From Microvelia longipes (Eukaryota > Arthropoda > Insecta > Hemiptera > Veliidae), in contig JACMZG010001908.1 of NCBI GenBank assembly GCA_018340805.1, forward strand, positions 33,453,239 to 33,517,238: a DNA stretch of 64,000 nucleotides, read 5' to 3'. Made by a program: the position numbers and the translations under genes. The notes under the pieces were generated by a model. The model did no database searches and was not told the DNA's origin. It saw only the letters and a program-made list of their open reading frames with translations. Shown here one piece after another: positions 34,362 to 47,240 of the stretch. Each line of letters starts with the position of its first letter. The first letter of the stretch is position 1.

Positions 34362-34951
34362 TATTTGTTTCAACCTTTAGAATAATACTATTATATAGAA
34401 GGGAGCACAGGACCGTAAACACAATGTTAATTCCACTGATAACACGAAAGCCGGTTGACTGGTGCAACTAAGTAATGCTGCCAACCTGACAACAAAACAT
34501 TTATTTTAAATATTTGTCATAAATATCTATTAATGAAGAAAGATTCGTAAAGAACAAATTAATAACTAATAACACCTGCTGAATATTTAATAAAACTGGT
34601 CTTAGATGCGCAAAAAGGGTGGCGGAATACAAGGAATCTACATTTAGTTTGACGAGCGGACTACTATTATATATTAATTTTTAAAAATACGTTAATCTAC
34701 AATTTAAAATGCTTAAAAATATTGTAATGCACCGATATTTTAATTAGTATTTTATTAATAACCAATCATTAATTAATAATAGAACGTAATAATTCAGCAA
34801 CCGGAAGATTGCCAACTTTTTTTTTAAAAAAAATTGTATTATTGTTGGGTGGCAGGCATTACTTAGTTGCATCAGTCAACCGGCTTTGGTGTTATCAGTA
34901 GTGCTCCTTCTATTATAAAGTAATTATTCTAAGGTTTCAACAGAAAATTAA
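34362..34951. mobile_element. Palindromic MITE upstream of PDAP1
   Basis: The inverted ends of about 110 bp share CTTTAGAATAAT, AGAAGG(G)AGCAC, TGATAACAC and AAAGCCGGTTGACTG followed by TGCAACTAAGTAATG. The middle is AT-rich. Its right end lies about 165 bp before the PDAP1 start codon, so it sits in or next to the promoter. The TSD could not be resolved. Confidence 0.75.
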
Positions 34952-35117
34952 TAGTGAAAAAAAGAAGAAGAAGAAGGTTAACCTAAGGTTATAAAAAAGC
35001 GGGTTATGATACACATCGCTAGGTTAGGAAAGGAGAAATTTTTCGCGTCTGTTTATTATTTTTATTAAGTTATAGTTTATTTTATAAATTTAAGTATCTT
35101 AATAACTGTGATTAATT
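34952..35117 (+). promoter_or_regulatory. PDAP1 promoter/5'UTR
   Basis: Short interval between the MITE and the ATG, with purine run AAAGAAGAAGAAGAAGG and a GCGTCTG-containing segment. The transcription start is probably within 35000-35050. An in-frame TGA (35109-35111) two codons before the ATG at 35118 fixes the start. Confidence 0.5.
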
Positions 35118-38100
35118 ATGCCGCGAGGTGAGTTACAATATTTGTTTCTTATGGCTTGAAAATAGATATTTTGAGGGATGTGTATTGCAGTGCAGGCTGC
35201 AAGTTTTTTGTTTTGTTTGCTGACGAAATATGTTGTGTACAGTAACCCTGAGAATTTGTGGTTGTTACAATTATCTAATTATAGTTTAAAATAAACGACA
35301 CTAAGCAATTTTTTTAAGACAAGCTGTTCCTTATTAAGAAAATTGTTGCTTATAAAGAGATGAATTAATATGCTATATGTTTTGTATCTTTTCATGATTT
35401 TGTAAAGCTTTTTGGATCAAATGACAATATCATTGTCTTTGTTTAATAAATGGTGCCTACCCTCGATATTTTTGTTTATATTGTAAACTTGTATTTGTAT
35501 AACAAGTGCATACTTGTCATGTTAAAAGTGGGGACATATTAAGGGAAGTCTAATCCTCGAAAAATGGGGGCATAAACAAACAGTTTAATGCACAACTTTT
35601 GTTCACCTGCACACCTGGCTAATATGAGTAAACTTTGAGTTTAAACTATGTCACAGAAGGTTTCTTCGGGACGTGTACACTAGAGGAGGCCCATAGCCAT
35701 CCAAAACTTGTAGAGGGAATGGCGAAACCAACCCCTGAGGGGCAATATCCATGCATTTATAAAAGACGTCCATTTAAAACTAATGGTCAAGGGGCAAATT
35801 TTTCCCTGTAGACCACAGGCCTGCACTGTAGTATCTTGGATTTAGAAATATGTCTGGACATGTCTTCAATTCCTCAAAACTTTACTACATTGTTGTGGTT
35901 TGTTACATTTTGTTACAAATCTGGGACCAGAAGAATCTTACTCTAAACTGGACTTATTACTTTTCCTCATTTATACCTTAGTTATGTAGGGAAAGTATTG
36001 TGTTTCAAATAATCCGGAATTATCTTTTTCTGGTGTTTTTAAGGCCTCTTAAGTGATTTTCACAAAGTTATATGTGTGTGTGAGTGTCTGTTATAATTGT
36101 AGCCCCTAGCACATTTATGCTTGAGATTTTAAACTTTGTACAAAAATCAGTCCATAGATGTATTTGTGCTGTCCGGAAAATATTTTCAACCTGCATTAAT
36201 GACTTAGTGAAAATTTTAAAAAATCATTTAACGCATAAAAATGTTGCAATCAATTTGAAAAATTTGGCATACATGTAGCCATGTATAAGACTAACATATT
36301 TGCCAAGTTTCATCTCATTAGTGTATGCTTTTAAAAAATTGTAAAATAATCTTATTGAGTCGAAATTTGGTACAAGCGTATTATTTCTTTATAATAAAAG
36401 TTGAACAAAAATGATTTAAAACTTGTAATAAGCCTAGTGATTTTTTAAACAAAAGGTATTTTCACTAATTGTTATTTATTCACACTCATTTACAGTTATG
36501 TAAATGAGTGTTCTAGAAAAACTTTATTCTATAAATAGTAAACAAAGCTGTAAGGAATATAACTGTAAAAAGTTTTAAGTGACTGTAAAAATATGAATTA
36601 ATAAAAATAAACACACAAATATATGTGAAAAAGCCTGTTCTTGCTGTGACTCTAGAGCAGGCCTGGGCAAACTACGGCCCGCGGAGCATTTTTATGTGGC
36701 CCGCGGGCAAAATTAAAATGTTTGGAAAAAAGATAAAATAAATAAAAAATAAAAAAAAGATTAGGTATATAAGCAAATTAATTATTTAATTCAAAATTAT
36801 TATGAAAAGTTAGATACAAAGATAAGGAAATAATTGATTGCTACTTTAACTTTAAAGTTTGAAGAAACAAAAACTAGTAAGATAAGAAACAATTACATAA
36901 AGAGCGGCCGCCTTTCATATCAATTCTCATTGTCGGATTTGGGGAATTTTAATTATTTCAGTGAATTTTTATTTTCACAAAAATAAGATAAAAACACAAA
37001 ACAATAATACAATAATAAGCTATTTTACCTTCTGTGAATTGCCGAAAAGGAGTTGATAAAATACAATCCCTTTGATCATTTATTTCATAGGGATACTTTT
37101 TAAAATTATTTTTACACCTAGTATTCTAGCAAAATTTGTCTTCAGTTATATTTCAAGATCTGACGCGGATGCACCGAATTGTTTTGTTTTTTTCCGTTTA
37201 GTGCTAAAGTTTCCCAATTCCTATTTTTTGAGAATAAATTTGACTTTAGTAAAACTCAAGTGTAACTGCAATTTGTTGCGGGTTTAGCATACTTTAAAAT
37301 TTAAGGAATGCGGCCCGCGACTGGCTGTAAAAAGACCAAGCGGCCCTTTGCTAGAAAAGTTTGCCCAGGCCTGCTCTAGAGTAGGGACTTCTTTTAAATC
37401 TCATTCATGGGAGATTTTTGTGTTAAATCGCTTGAGTTACTGCATTGATTTTGGCAGGTTTTGACAAGGCTATCTCAATAACTCCACTGTTTCATAATGA
37501 TTTAAAAGGCGACTAAACTAGTTTACGTTTTAATTTATAGTTTTGGAACATTCAGCTACTAGTTTACTAGGACTAATGTTGTAGCCAATAATTTCACTTA
37601 CCTATTTGAAACAGCACTATCACACCTAAATTGTGCTGTTTCCAAATGGATGTGTAAATATTTACTACTGGATTAGTGCTAGTTGAACTTACAGCTTAAT
37701 TTTAAAAACATAGCCATCAAGACTGAAGTATTAAAATTGCGATTATAATTGTATATGTTATAATAACAATGCCGGTTTAGAGCCATGACATTTATCACAG
37801 AAAACCCCTGCCTGATAGTGGCAACACTTATGCTAACTGTCTTTCTATAAAGTTGTTGATAAATTATCTTATATAAACTGAGAGTGGGACCTGGGATAGG
37901 AACTTCTGACTTCCATGTTGACAATAGTCAGTTCAGTATAAATACTTACGCTATAACGTCCCCAACCATGGAGGTGGCTAATTATTTATATACCTTGAAT
38001 AATTTAAAACATAGTAATGATATGCTACGAGTTTAAAATATGGCTAAATTTAATTTTAAATTGAGACCCCTTCAAACCCCAAGAGAAAGCACAGGTATTA

Positions 38101-41100
38101 TTTGTAATACTTACATTAGGTATTACTTACAAATAGTATTTCTTCTTATATTATTATTTTAAATAAATTTACAATAAAGCTTGGCTTGATAATACTTTAT
38201 TTTTATGTGCATTCTATTTAATTTATATGGTTTCAGGTAAATATACTAATCATAAAGGTAGGGCTCGTAGATTTACTAGTCCAGAAGAATTAGAAGAACA
38301 ATCTAAACAGGACCAATTTAAACAAAGACAACGAAAGGTACTTTACTATTGTTATTATAAAAATTACTATTGGTATAAATTTGTTAGCAGTGGTGTTAGG
38401 TTGCTATAGAGACAGTAAATTAAAAAGTTATCTCTTCATTGAAGAATTAGTTATCGTAAAGTGCTTCTTTAACTTGCCGTAAATATAACCTTAAATGTTT
38501 TGACTTGTTGTTTTGGCATGAAGATGACCCTTAGGGTCATCTCATAACCACCTCTAACCTTTCCCCAAGGGAGTTGTTAACATTGCCTCTTTTTTAATAG
38601 TTGTGGAACTAAAGTCAACTTTTTTCCAAATATTTATGAAGTTCTACAAAAAAGATGTTTCACTAATTAACTTGTTGAAATATAACCTGTTTAAGTTATC
38701 TCTTAGTTTATTTTTATGTTTGTACTATGATTAATTCTATAACTTTATAAATATAGAGTGAATCATCTATTAGAGCATTACCAAAAGAAAAAGGAGGTAA
38801 AATTTATTTAAAAATATAGCTTCTGAAAATGTAGTAATAATTTAAGTACAATGTTGCCAGTGAACCACTCTTAAGAGTTGATCACGTTAAAGATCTAGGA
38901 GTCACCCTACATGCAAGGATTAATTTTGATATGCATGTTGGCAATATTGCTACTAAGGCAATGAAATGTCTTGGTAATTAAACCATGCCCACAATTTCTT
39001 TTGGGGCCAACCTCATTGGTTCTTTAACACTATTTTCCCATGCTGTTAACTGGTGTGCAATACTATTATTTGACTAATACTGTGTGCAAACTTTAATTAG
39101 AGCAATAATTAAAAAAAATGTGTGTTTTAACAAAAATTGTGTTTTAACATTATATTAATTACTCAATTGTTTTGAATAATTTTTATAATGAATGATTTTT
39201 TTATTTATTTTTGACGAGTTATTTTTGTAACTAATACTGTGATATGATTACTTTCTAGTCAAGTTATTAATTATGTTTTTGTGATTTCATTCTTTGTTTT
39301 GTTATAAGTGTTTTTAATGTAGTTTTAATTTTTAAGCCTGAAGATGCCCACAGTGATGGGTGAAAATGTCATTGCGAAACACAAATAATAGTTATCTAGT
39401 CATTAAAATAATATATAACTAAATACATGAATAATTCACTAATTTATTTAAAATGTATGAGTTTATAAACTTAAAAGTGAGACTAAGGAGAAATTACATT
39501 ACAATTCAATTGTTAATTAATTTTACACTTAATGTTCTTTATAGAATTCTAGTAACTATTCCTTTAATTATTTATGTTGTGTGAGAATATCTACTACTAC
39601 TACTCTTTAATAAATAAGGGGTCTAAATATATCTTGGATGCTTGTAATTAAAATTTTATATATTCTAATATTATTTCATTTTTTTCAGAAGGAGGGTAGT
39701 GATGAGAGTGAAAGTGAAGAGGGGGGCAGTGGAGGTTCTTCTGACAGTGAATCAGACGATGAGGTAATTTTTAACATATTTGAAATTGTGATTTGTTAAA
39801 ATATCAAACAATGAAACTATCTGAATACAATTTTTAGCAGTCCACATCATTGTTTTTTATCACAACTAATAATTTATAAAGTCCAGCCTTGATTTTTTTA
39901 AATTATTTTAAATAATTAAAAATAGTGGATTCTGTAAGCAGGCCTACAGAAAATTTGCTGCTGAAAATTGTTTATTGGCGAGCAAAACTAAATTTATACC
40001 ATAGCAATGAAATTGCTTCATAGCCCTATTTCAAATACTATTAACTGTTACAGTACAGTTTATAAATGTACTCTGACGATGACTAATTTATAATTGAAAC
40101 CAGTCAGTTTTCTACTTTTTATGTACCTATTGTGGTTTGACAATAAAATATTTTTTAAACTCAAATGTGTTAATTCATTCTTAACCATGTTTTATATCTA
40201 ATCATATTACTATGTGTAAACACTAGAAGCTCTAAATCTTTATTTGGTTGCCATATTGTAGAAGGTAAAGGAATTTTTCTGAATTTATATCACCAAATCA
40301 GCTTCACTACCTTCCGCGCCCCTTAAGATGTTTCCAATTGTGGAAAATATGTTAGAAACATTAATTTCTTGTCAATGCCGTTAGCACTTCAAGGTTTTGT
40401 ACTTTTACCTTCTACTGCATAGGCTTTCCTCAGTTATTGCCATAAAGAAGGTCTTCTGGTGGTGACTGTGTTTATAATATAACTGACTTTTTATGTAATA
40501 ATGACGAATTTGACATTTTCTCTGTTGAAGGCATCTTTAGAGGTGTAAGACATAATAGATAAACACACAACACTTTTAAAAAATGACCTGAATTTGTTTT
40601 TCAGAGAGTTGTGTACTCATCTATGATGTGTTTCTACAATGATGCATTCACCATACTGTAACCTTCATTACTATATTTTTTTAATATATTTTCTATACTA
40701 TTGTTTCTAATATCTGCTTTCATAAACTATTATCTTAGTTATTCTTATTGACTATTCTTTGGCTTTTGTTTCCAAGTTTTCGAATAATATAAATAAATAA
40801 ATGTTTTCAACACATCCTATCTCCATTTATTTTACAGCATGGAAAAAACAAAGGTGTGGAGGGATTGATAGAAGTTGAAAATCCTAACAGAATTCAAAAG
40901 AAATCTAAAAAACTTTCAAGTCTTAACACTGAGCAGAGTCTTGAAACATCTTCAAAACCTGAACTGTCTAGAAGAGAAAGGTAAATATTATTCACTAAAA
41001 TTACTTCACTTTGAAACATTGTTCACATTTGTTCATTTTTGTTGGCTATAGATATTTCTGTTACCATCTTTTTGAATTAAAATAATCAGGTATGGGGTAT

Positions 41101-43681
41101 CTCAGGAACTTTTCCTCATCATATCAGATTGCTACACTCATCATCAATTGAACTATTGCTTATCATTGAAAAAATTGAACTAATGCTGACAATGAGATGA
41201 AACTGTGCACATATGTTAGTTGTATACACAGCTAAATCTCAATCTGAACATCTTAATGCTGAGTCATTATTTCGAGTTGATGATTTCATAAAAAATATTT
41301 TCCAGATTGCACAACTACATCTATAGAGTGATTTTTGTGCAATGTTTCAACTATCTTGCATAAATACACTGGGAGCTACGATCTAACAGCAACACACACA
41401 CAGACAACTTTGTGAAACTACTCAGGAGGTCTTACAATTTCCGGTGACATCCCGGTTTCGGATTTTTTTATAAACAATACTTTTCCTGTATACCTACAGT
41501 ATAAATGAGAAAAAGTAAACAATAGTATTATATAATGGATTCAACTGTGTATTGCTATGACGAGAAGAAATAAAACTGAACCATTTTTAGTCCTCCAGTT
41601 ATTAATGAGTAGGACGTCTCTCCACATAATGAATCGAGTGACAAAAACTGGTTTAGTTTTTTCTTGCCTCCTTAAATATAATTATATTTTGTTTGGTTAC
41701 AAAAAGAAATGTTGGAATGTATATATGAGTGTTATGTATATATTGGGAATTAATTGTCTATCCTCTAATCAAACTTATTGAAAAAAATATCACTGACTGT
41801 TTATTACTACTTACCTGTTACTTGTTGCTATATAGTTGGAAAAGTATTGAGTTCATTGTTTAAGGCTCTTGAAAACTAACTGAGTGGTTTTCAACCACTC
41901 AGTGTGTGGTTTTGGTGTCAGTGTCATACTTTGAAATGAGCATTCTTGCTCATTAAAATAGAAAATTAAAAGTTAACCAAAAAAAGGTACCTTGGAATTT
42001 TTCGTCAACACATCGGATTGGTTATGTTCATACTTACGTCTTTAGACTCGTCCTCAGACTGTAAATACATTTGTTTTATTCCCAGGAGTCAACTGTCCAG
42101 GCACTGACCTCACTCGATGCTGCTTTTTTTATGATTCAACAAAAACTGTTGACGTATTTGCTGTAATGAAACGCATTTTTATAATTTTTTAAAAACTTAT
42201 GCAAGCCATTCTATACAAATTTAACTAATGCTCATAATGAGATGAAACTTGACTAAATGCTTGATAAATTTCAAACAAAACAACAAATTTGTCAGAGTTC
42301 TATGAATTTTTAAAAATTTTGCTGACTGATAATTGTGGATTAATGATGTCATAAAAAACAATATCTGGATAGCACAGCTAGATCTAATGATTGATTTTTG
42401 TACTAAGTTTAAACTCTCTAGCATAAATATATTGGAAGATAAGATTATAACAGGCACACACATATAGAGAGACAACTTTGTGAAAACCACTTAAGAGGTT
42501 TCAGTAACATCCCGGTTTCAGATTTATATACCTTTAATAAAAATGTTCATAATTTTGTCTTTTAGGGAAGAGTTAGAAAAGCAGAGAGCCTATGCTCATT
42601 ATCACAAGATGCATGCTGAGGGTAAGACAGATGAAGCTCGGGCAGATCTTGCTAGGTTAGCTATTATTAAGAAACAAAGGGAAGAAGCCGCTAAGAAAAG
42701 AGAAGAAGAAAGGCTAGGTGAGTAATTATGTTATTGTTAATCCATTGTATTAGTAATGTAGTTTATTTATCTTACCTAAAGTTTGAAGATAAACTTCTAT
42801 TCTATCTAGATCATGGGCGTCCACAGGCAAGGGAGAGGGGGTCAAACGGGTCACTTGACCCGTTTGACAAAAATTGCATTTTTGAGTTAAGTTGCGTGGA
42901 AGGTATAGTAAGATTGGAAGACCCATTTCACACCCTTCGATGTTTGTTGATGATTACTCTCAAAGTTTTTCTCTAATCAAGCTCACAGAGACCCCTGAAC
43001 CTACTAATTATGAAAAGTGTATGATGTCATTAACCTACTTCATGATGTCAGCAAACTTTTTATAAAATTGTCAGAGTGGGGGAATGATGTTTTGTTAATT
43101 TTGGTGTCCTACTTTTTTGGTCTATTAAGATTGGTTTCAGCTTAATCAGACCAACTGTTCAGCTGGAAAAACTGAAAACAACTTTTTTAAATATTTCTTT
43201 TTTTTAATCAAGTTCTTGATTGGCAATAGTAATACAATATTCAAAATATTTCTTAAAAATGAAATTAGTGTTCTACTTATTAACGTCATGAATCCCCATA
43301 AAATCAGAGGAGTAAGGAGGTTATGGTTTGTCATATTTGGTGCCTTGATCCATTTTTTAGACCTGCTGATTAGATTGAGACCAGTTTGAGCTCAATTGAA
43401 CAATCTTTTTGGCTAGAAAATCCAGAAACTACCAATTACTTTTTTAAACTTCTTTTTAAGAAGCTATAGAAGTGTCTTACTATTTGGTTTTTGGATACTG
43501 GTGCTGAATCCAATAACAAGTATCATAGAGTGATATGACCATGTACACTGGCTATGTGGGGGCTATTTATACATGTTTACAAATTTAATTTTATCGCAAC
43601 TTAAAATATTTTGCAGCTAAAGAAGCAGCGAAGCAAGCTAAAACAGCTGCCACCAACAAGGCCCTCGGAAAGAAGCCATGA
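35118..43681 (+). CDS. PDAP1: 28 kDa heat- and acid-stable phosphoprotein (PDAP1)
   Basis: Six exons with GT/AG introns: 35118-35127, 38237-38337, 39689-39763, 40838-40980, 42566-42717 and 43617-43681. The 546 coding bases give 181 residues, the length of the human protein. Order: N-terminal basic [20 protein letters not shown] (1-20); an acidic Ser/Glu tract (residues ~38-62), probable CK2 sites; the family block [13 protein letters not shown]; then SRRER at the exon 4/5 junction; then a charged C-terminal helix ([20 protein letters not shown]). The family is known as a cytosolic phosphoprotein first described as a PDGF-A-associated protein and linked to translation; its exact role is unsettled. 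Introns 1, 2 and 4 contain transposons, but no exon is damaged. The first exon encodes only three codons plus one base. Confidence 0.95.
35959..36415 (+). mobile_element. ACTTTTCCT-family repeat in PDAP1 intron 1
   Basis: 5' hairpin ACTTTTCCTCATTTATACC present; the 3' terminal part is missing. Homologous to 26713-27463 in the TTATAATTGTAGCCCCTAGC and AATGACTTAG segments. The open frame 36084-36278 lies wholly inside it. Confidence 0.65.
36658..37373. mobile_element. hAT-type element in PDAP1 intron 1
   Basis: 716 bp, flanked by a perfect 8 bp duplication CTCTAGAG (36650-36657 and 37374-37381). The inverted ends are CAGGCCTGGGCAAAC followed by (T)ACGGCCCGCG on the left, and the complement GTTTGCCCAGGCCTG on the right. 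CAG..CTG ends, 8 bp TSD and GGCCCGCGG subterminal motifs are typical for hAT elements. The interior has no intact transposase, so it is non-autonomous. Confidence 0.9.
38865..38981 (+). pseudogene. LINE reverse-transcriptase remnant in PDAP1 intron 2
   Basis: 38 codons then a stop. [20 protein letters not shown] is the conserved post-catalytic RT block (VKDLGV.LD..L.F..H) of Jockey/R1/CR1-type LINEs, followed by [11 protein letters not shown]. No further coding is preserved either side. It is on the same strand as PDAP1. Confidence 0.7.
41108..41518 (-). mobile_element. ACTTTTCCT-family repeat in PDAP1 intron 4
   Basis: Minus-strand copy with both ends: terminal hairpin at 41479-41518 and the ACTTTTCCTCATCA end at 41108. 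The interior is shortened relative to 26713-27463. Confidence 0.65.
42000..42540 (-). mobile_element. ACTTTTCCT-family repeat, second copy in PDAP1 intron 4
   Basis: Minus-strand copy. It includes the GACTCGTCCTCAGA segment (end part) and the TAGCATAAATATATTGG segment. The terminal hairpin has decayed. It ends about 25 bp before PDAP1 exon 5. Confidence 0.6.
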
Positions 43682-43815
43682 ATGCATTCCTGTTGCAACC
43701 TGCCTCTTCTACAGTACAAAAACGCTTCAATCTTCTCCCAACAACAAACTTTATCAAATTTTACATATTTGTACTTTTTAATATTTGGATATAAAAAGAA
43801 TTCTCATGACTATTT

Positions 43816-43821
43816 AATAAA
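43816..43821 (+). terminator. PDAP1 polyadenylation signal
   Basis: AATAAA 135 bases after the PDAP1 stop codon, the first canonical signal downstream. Confidence 0.75.
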
Positions 43822-44975
43822 AATGTTTCATGTTATTAAGACTTAAACTGGATCAGAATTATTGTTACCATTTATTTTTCTTTTTGTAGAAGGATCAAAA
43901 TATTTTTTCTTTTATTCTTACTTCTCTCATTTTGCTGCAAGTAATTTGATTTCATACTCACTCATTTTTTCCCAGTTAATTCTGTGCCTTATTTTTTGAC
44001 TTATATTTCCTTTGCAGGCTATGTTTTTCATTTATTTGATCATTATGATTTTTTATATTTTAAACATAATATAACCCATTTAAATATATTGTAATTAAAT
44101 ATAAATTATTATAAAATTATGTATTTCTATTATTTGGAGTGTTTTCTTAAACTTTTTCAATTCCTTACAATTTACAAAAATAGTCCTGAGGACATGGTTC
44201 ACTATTAATTACAGTTTTTGTGATTCATAATATAAAAATTACAGGACGGAGGTATGCAAGCTGAGTGAATTTGCTTTGAAGTATGTGCTTCTTCACTCTA
44301 CAATATATTTCTTGCTTAAATGATAGGTTCATGATTCATAACCTGGAGCTGTAGTATCACTACATGTTACTCAAATGTTTCTGAAGTTTTCAAAAGGAAA
44401 ATATTTATTTGATAGATTATTCAAAACTATAGCCATATTTCCAAAATTGAAAATGCACAACATTATTCTTACTAAATAAAGCTTTGTTTATCTTAATCAT
44501 AAAAAAGTTATAGTGTATTTTCTTTGAAAAAATTATAAATATGGGTAACAAGTAGTTATGCTGCTATCAAGTATAAGTGTGATCTTTCAGGCTTCAACAT
44601 AGGAAGAATTCCTAAGCCAATACCTAAGCTACTAGAGAGTCCTGTTGCTAAGTAAAACTTACGGCACACAAGTTTATAAAGTGTACTATATTACACCACT
44701 GATCTTTTGAGTAATCAATTTCCAGATATTTCGGTATTTTTTGTTTCATAAACTGGTTGTATTAAGACTCTTAATCTAGATAATCGATAACAACACAGTC
44801 TTCTTAAATTTTTTGTCCTTTTATCATTCTCTAATTTATTTTTGGTCACCTCACTAAAGTGGTCTGCCATCCGGGTGAAAGACAGGGAGAGAGTTCTCTC
44901 CCCAAGGTTAAAAGGTTAATATTTGTATTAAAAGTGGTTAACAATTGAATAGTTCAAGAAAAAGTGTTTAAAGGT
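43822..44975. other. Non-coding, downstream of PDAP1
   Basis: AT-rich. I see no gene, terminal repeat or RNA. Confidence 0.4.
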
Positions 44976-44976
44976 T

Positions 44977-45068
<92 letters not shown>

Positions 45069-45069
45069 A
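44976..45069. repeat. (GT)n-(TA)n-(GT)n microsatellite
   Basis: GT repeats on both sides of about 65 bp of TA repeats. It occupies the same relative position as the TA tract in the foldback elements. Confidence 0.9.
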
Positions 45070-46010
45070 TCTGGTATTTTTAAAAAAATTTAAGCAGGTT
45101 ATCTTTCGAATGGATATATTTTTTTTAAATCCAACTAAAACAAAAATTTAAAAAACAAATAAGTTATGAAAACAACCCTTATGAAAACCAGGTTTTTGTG
45201 ACGTAACCGGGTTTGCTGAGTCAGCAAAATTTCTAAAAATCTGTAAAATTGAGAGTTCAAAATTTTTGCCGAAAAACAGTCTTACACTGAATAAAATGAA
45301 ACTGGTTTAATACCAGAGTTTTAACCGGAGTTAATACAATAGTTTTAGTGACCAAAGAGTCGAAGAAAACAAAAAAAAAACCTTATAGGATGTTTTTCCT
45401 ATGAGTTTTGGGGTGCTAAATTGAAAAAAAAAAATCTGTTTGACTCTTGACAACAGGGATAATTTTTTATCGTCATATTAACAATGTATAAGATTATACC
45501 TACAAAATAATTCTGGGGTGTAGGTCTGCAAGCTTGGCGAATTTCTTTGACATACATGCATCTGTGCATGAAGTCCCTTTACCAGGCATAAGTTTCTGTT
45601 AATTAGAACCGCTGCAGCGTTCCCCACCTGCCGAGTAAAAAAGAAAAGTTAAAATACCCTGCTAAGTCAATAAAAAAGTCAAAATCCCACTAAAGCTACC
45701 CGTAAGTGTATATTATACTGTATGCAACAATGTGGGAAAATAAAAACATTCTAGCTAGGTGATCCGCATGTGGGGTGTATTTCCTTTGGAATGCGTGTTT
45801 CCGTGCTTAACAATCCATTTCTTGCGTGAGGTTCTGGTTTATGCTTTTTTAACTTGAGCAGTTACTCAATTATCAAGCACTACTCGAAAGTTTGGCGAAA
45901 CGTATTTTTTGTGATCAGGGACCTTTGAAACGGATTTTGGTCATGGTCCGAGGCTAGACTCCTGCCATGACGCCTGTCCCATTATGGAATATTTCCAAAG
46001 AGAATTTACT
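45056..46010. mobile_element. Decayed relative of the foldback element
   Basis: Segments match the full copies in order: GAAAACCAGGTTTTTGTGACG, GGTTTGCTGAGTCAGC, GATAATTTTTTATCG, and GTGTTTCCGTGCTTAACAA with CATTTCTTGC. It ends with an inverted version of the element's first segment (about 45905-46005: GACCTTTGAAACGGATTT, then CATGACGCCTGTCCCATTA). Thus this relative has inverted outer ends, unlike the two full copies. Confidence 0.6.
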
Positions 46011-46019
46011 AAAAAGATC

Positions 46020-47240
46020 ATTCAAATCGGCCGTGTGGATTTTTACCTAATAAAATCTTTAATTTGACATTTTTACGCAGAGTGAAATACTAAGCTAGCA
46101 TACGGTATCATTCGTTGACGCTTTTTAAGACTAAATTACTAAGTAGATTTTAATGTGTGAGGACTTTATAGATTAATCTTATGGCCGTGTGCATTCCTAC
46201 CTGGGTATCTTTCAGAGGTTCTTCATCGGGGGAGGGGGGTATCTCAAAAGTATAGGGGGTGTACAGAGTTGTAAAAATTGTTGACGAGGGGGGGGACTAA
46301 TATTACTTGGAAAAATTAAATTAACAAAGTACGAAGTATTTTTTAAAATATTTAGAACATAAGTAACACAATAATAATACTAAAAAATAATAAAATTGAA
46401 GTACTATTTATGGATACATACAGGGTGAAAAATATCAGATGAACATTTTAATAAATCCTTTATAAATGAAGAAAAAACATGGTCCAAGACTTAAAAAAAT
46501 AGTCTCTACCCCAAGAAAACTAACTCTTGCGAGTTCAAATTTATCATTATAATTCTGGTAACTATTATTATACTGGATTTAATACGGTTCTTAAACAGCA
46601 ATACTACGTTATCCTATAACTTAAATTTTATTTACTATTTTATATACTATTAACCAAAAATAGTAACAAAATTTGATTATTTTTGTAGTTATATTAAATA
46701 AATAAAGAATATTAAAAAAGAATACAAATAAAACTGAAAAAATTGAGTAATAGTTACCAAAATAATAATGGCAAATGAAAATTTTGATCTCATTTACAAA
46801 GAGACATTTTTACTCTTGGGGGCTTTTTTCATCCCAGAGAAGGGTTAACCCAAGGGGGGGGGGCGGACCAACTTGAAAGAAACCCTGACTCCTAGTTAAT
46901 AAAACCTCATAATTGACATTCCTAACGCTGAACGCGGAGCGACAAAACTAAGCTAGCGTGTGGTAGTTTCATACGTTAACGCTTTTTCAGCCCATTCAAC
47001 TGAGCAGATTTTCATGTGTGGGGACATTTTGGATCCATTATACCCGTGCGCATTTCTACGAAATGCACCTTCTACGAAATACGAATTTCTACGAAATTTA
47101 AGTAGAAATCTCAAATTCGACATTCCTATACTTTTATATATATTTACCAACCAGCCTTTACCACTAGATGGAAACTTAACTTCTTCGAAGGAAGAAGTAA
47201 CCTTCGAGCCATAATTTTTATCTGTCCTATCCATGAGTCG
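46020..47240. repeat. Diverged ~150 bp direct repeat in G-run-rich DNA
   Basis: 46060-46210 and 46905-47060 share CTAAGCTAGC, a GTTGACGCTTTTT/GTTAACGCTTTTT block, and AGATTTT(A/C)ATGTGTG(A/G)GGAC. Several poly-G runs (46229-46238, 46288-46294, 46854-46863) are present. The short open frames on both strands are not supported as genes. Confidence 0.5.

Noticed and set aside
36084..36278. Small protein-coding gene (also the similar minus-strand frame at 42221-42490)
   Set aside because: Both frames lie inside copies of the ACTTTTCCT-family repeat and are broken in the other copies.
38757..38796. Extra PDAP1 exon (AG at 38755-38756, GGTAAAAT donor, open frame [13 protein letters not shown])
   Set aside because: It would be 40 bases and shift the frame of exon 3; joining exon 2 directly to exon 3 keeps the frame and the family length.
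39335..40115. Further hammerhead-like motifs (CTGAAGATG...GAAAA near 39341, CTGACGATGAC...GAAACC near 40074)
   Set aside because: The cores are not CTGATGA and no proper helix II/III can be drawn; at most remnants.
46960..47234. Overlapping genes on both strands near 47 kb
   Set aside because: Frames on the two strands mirror each other, show no motif and lie in a diverged direct repeat.
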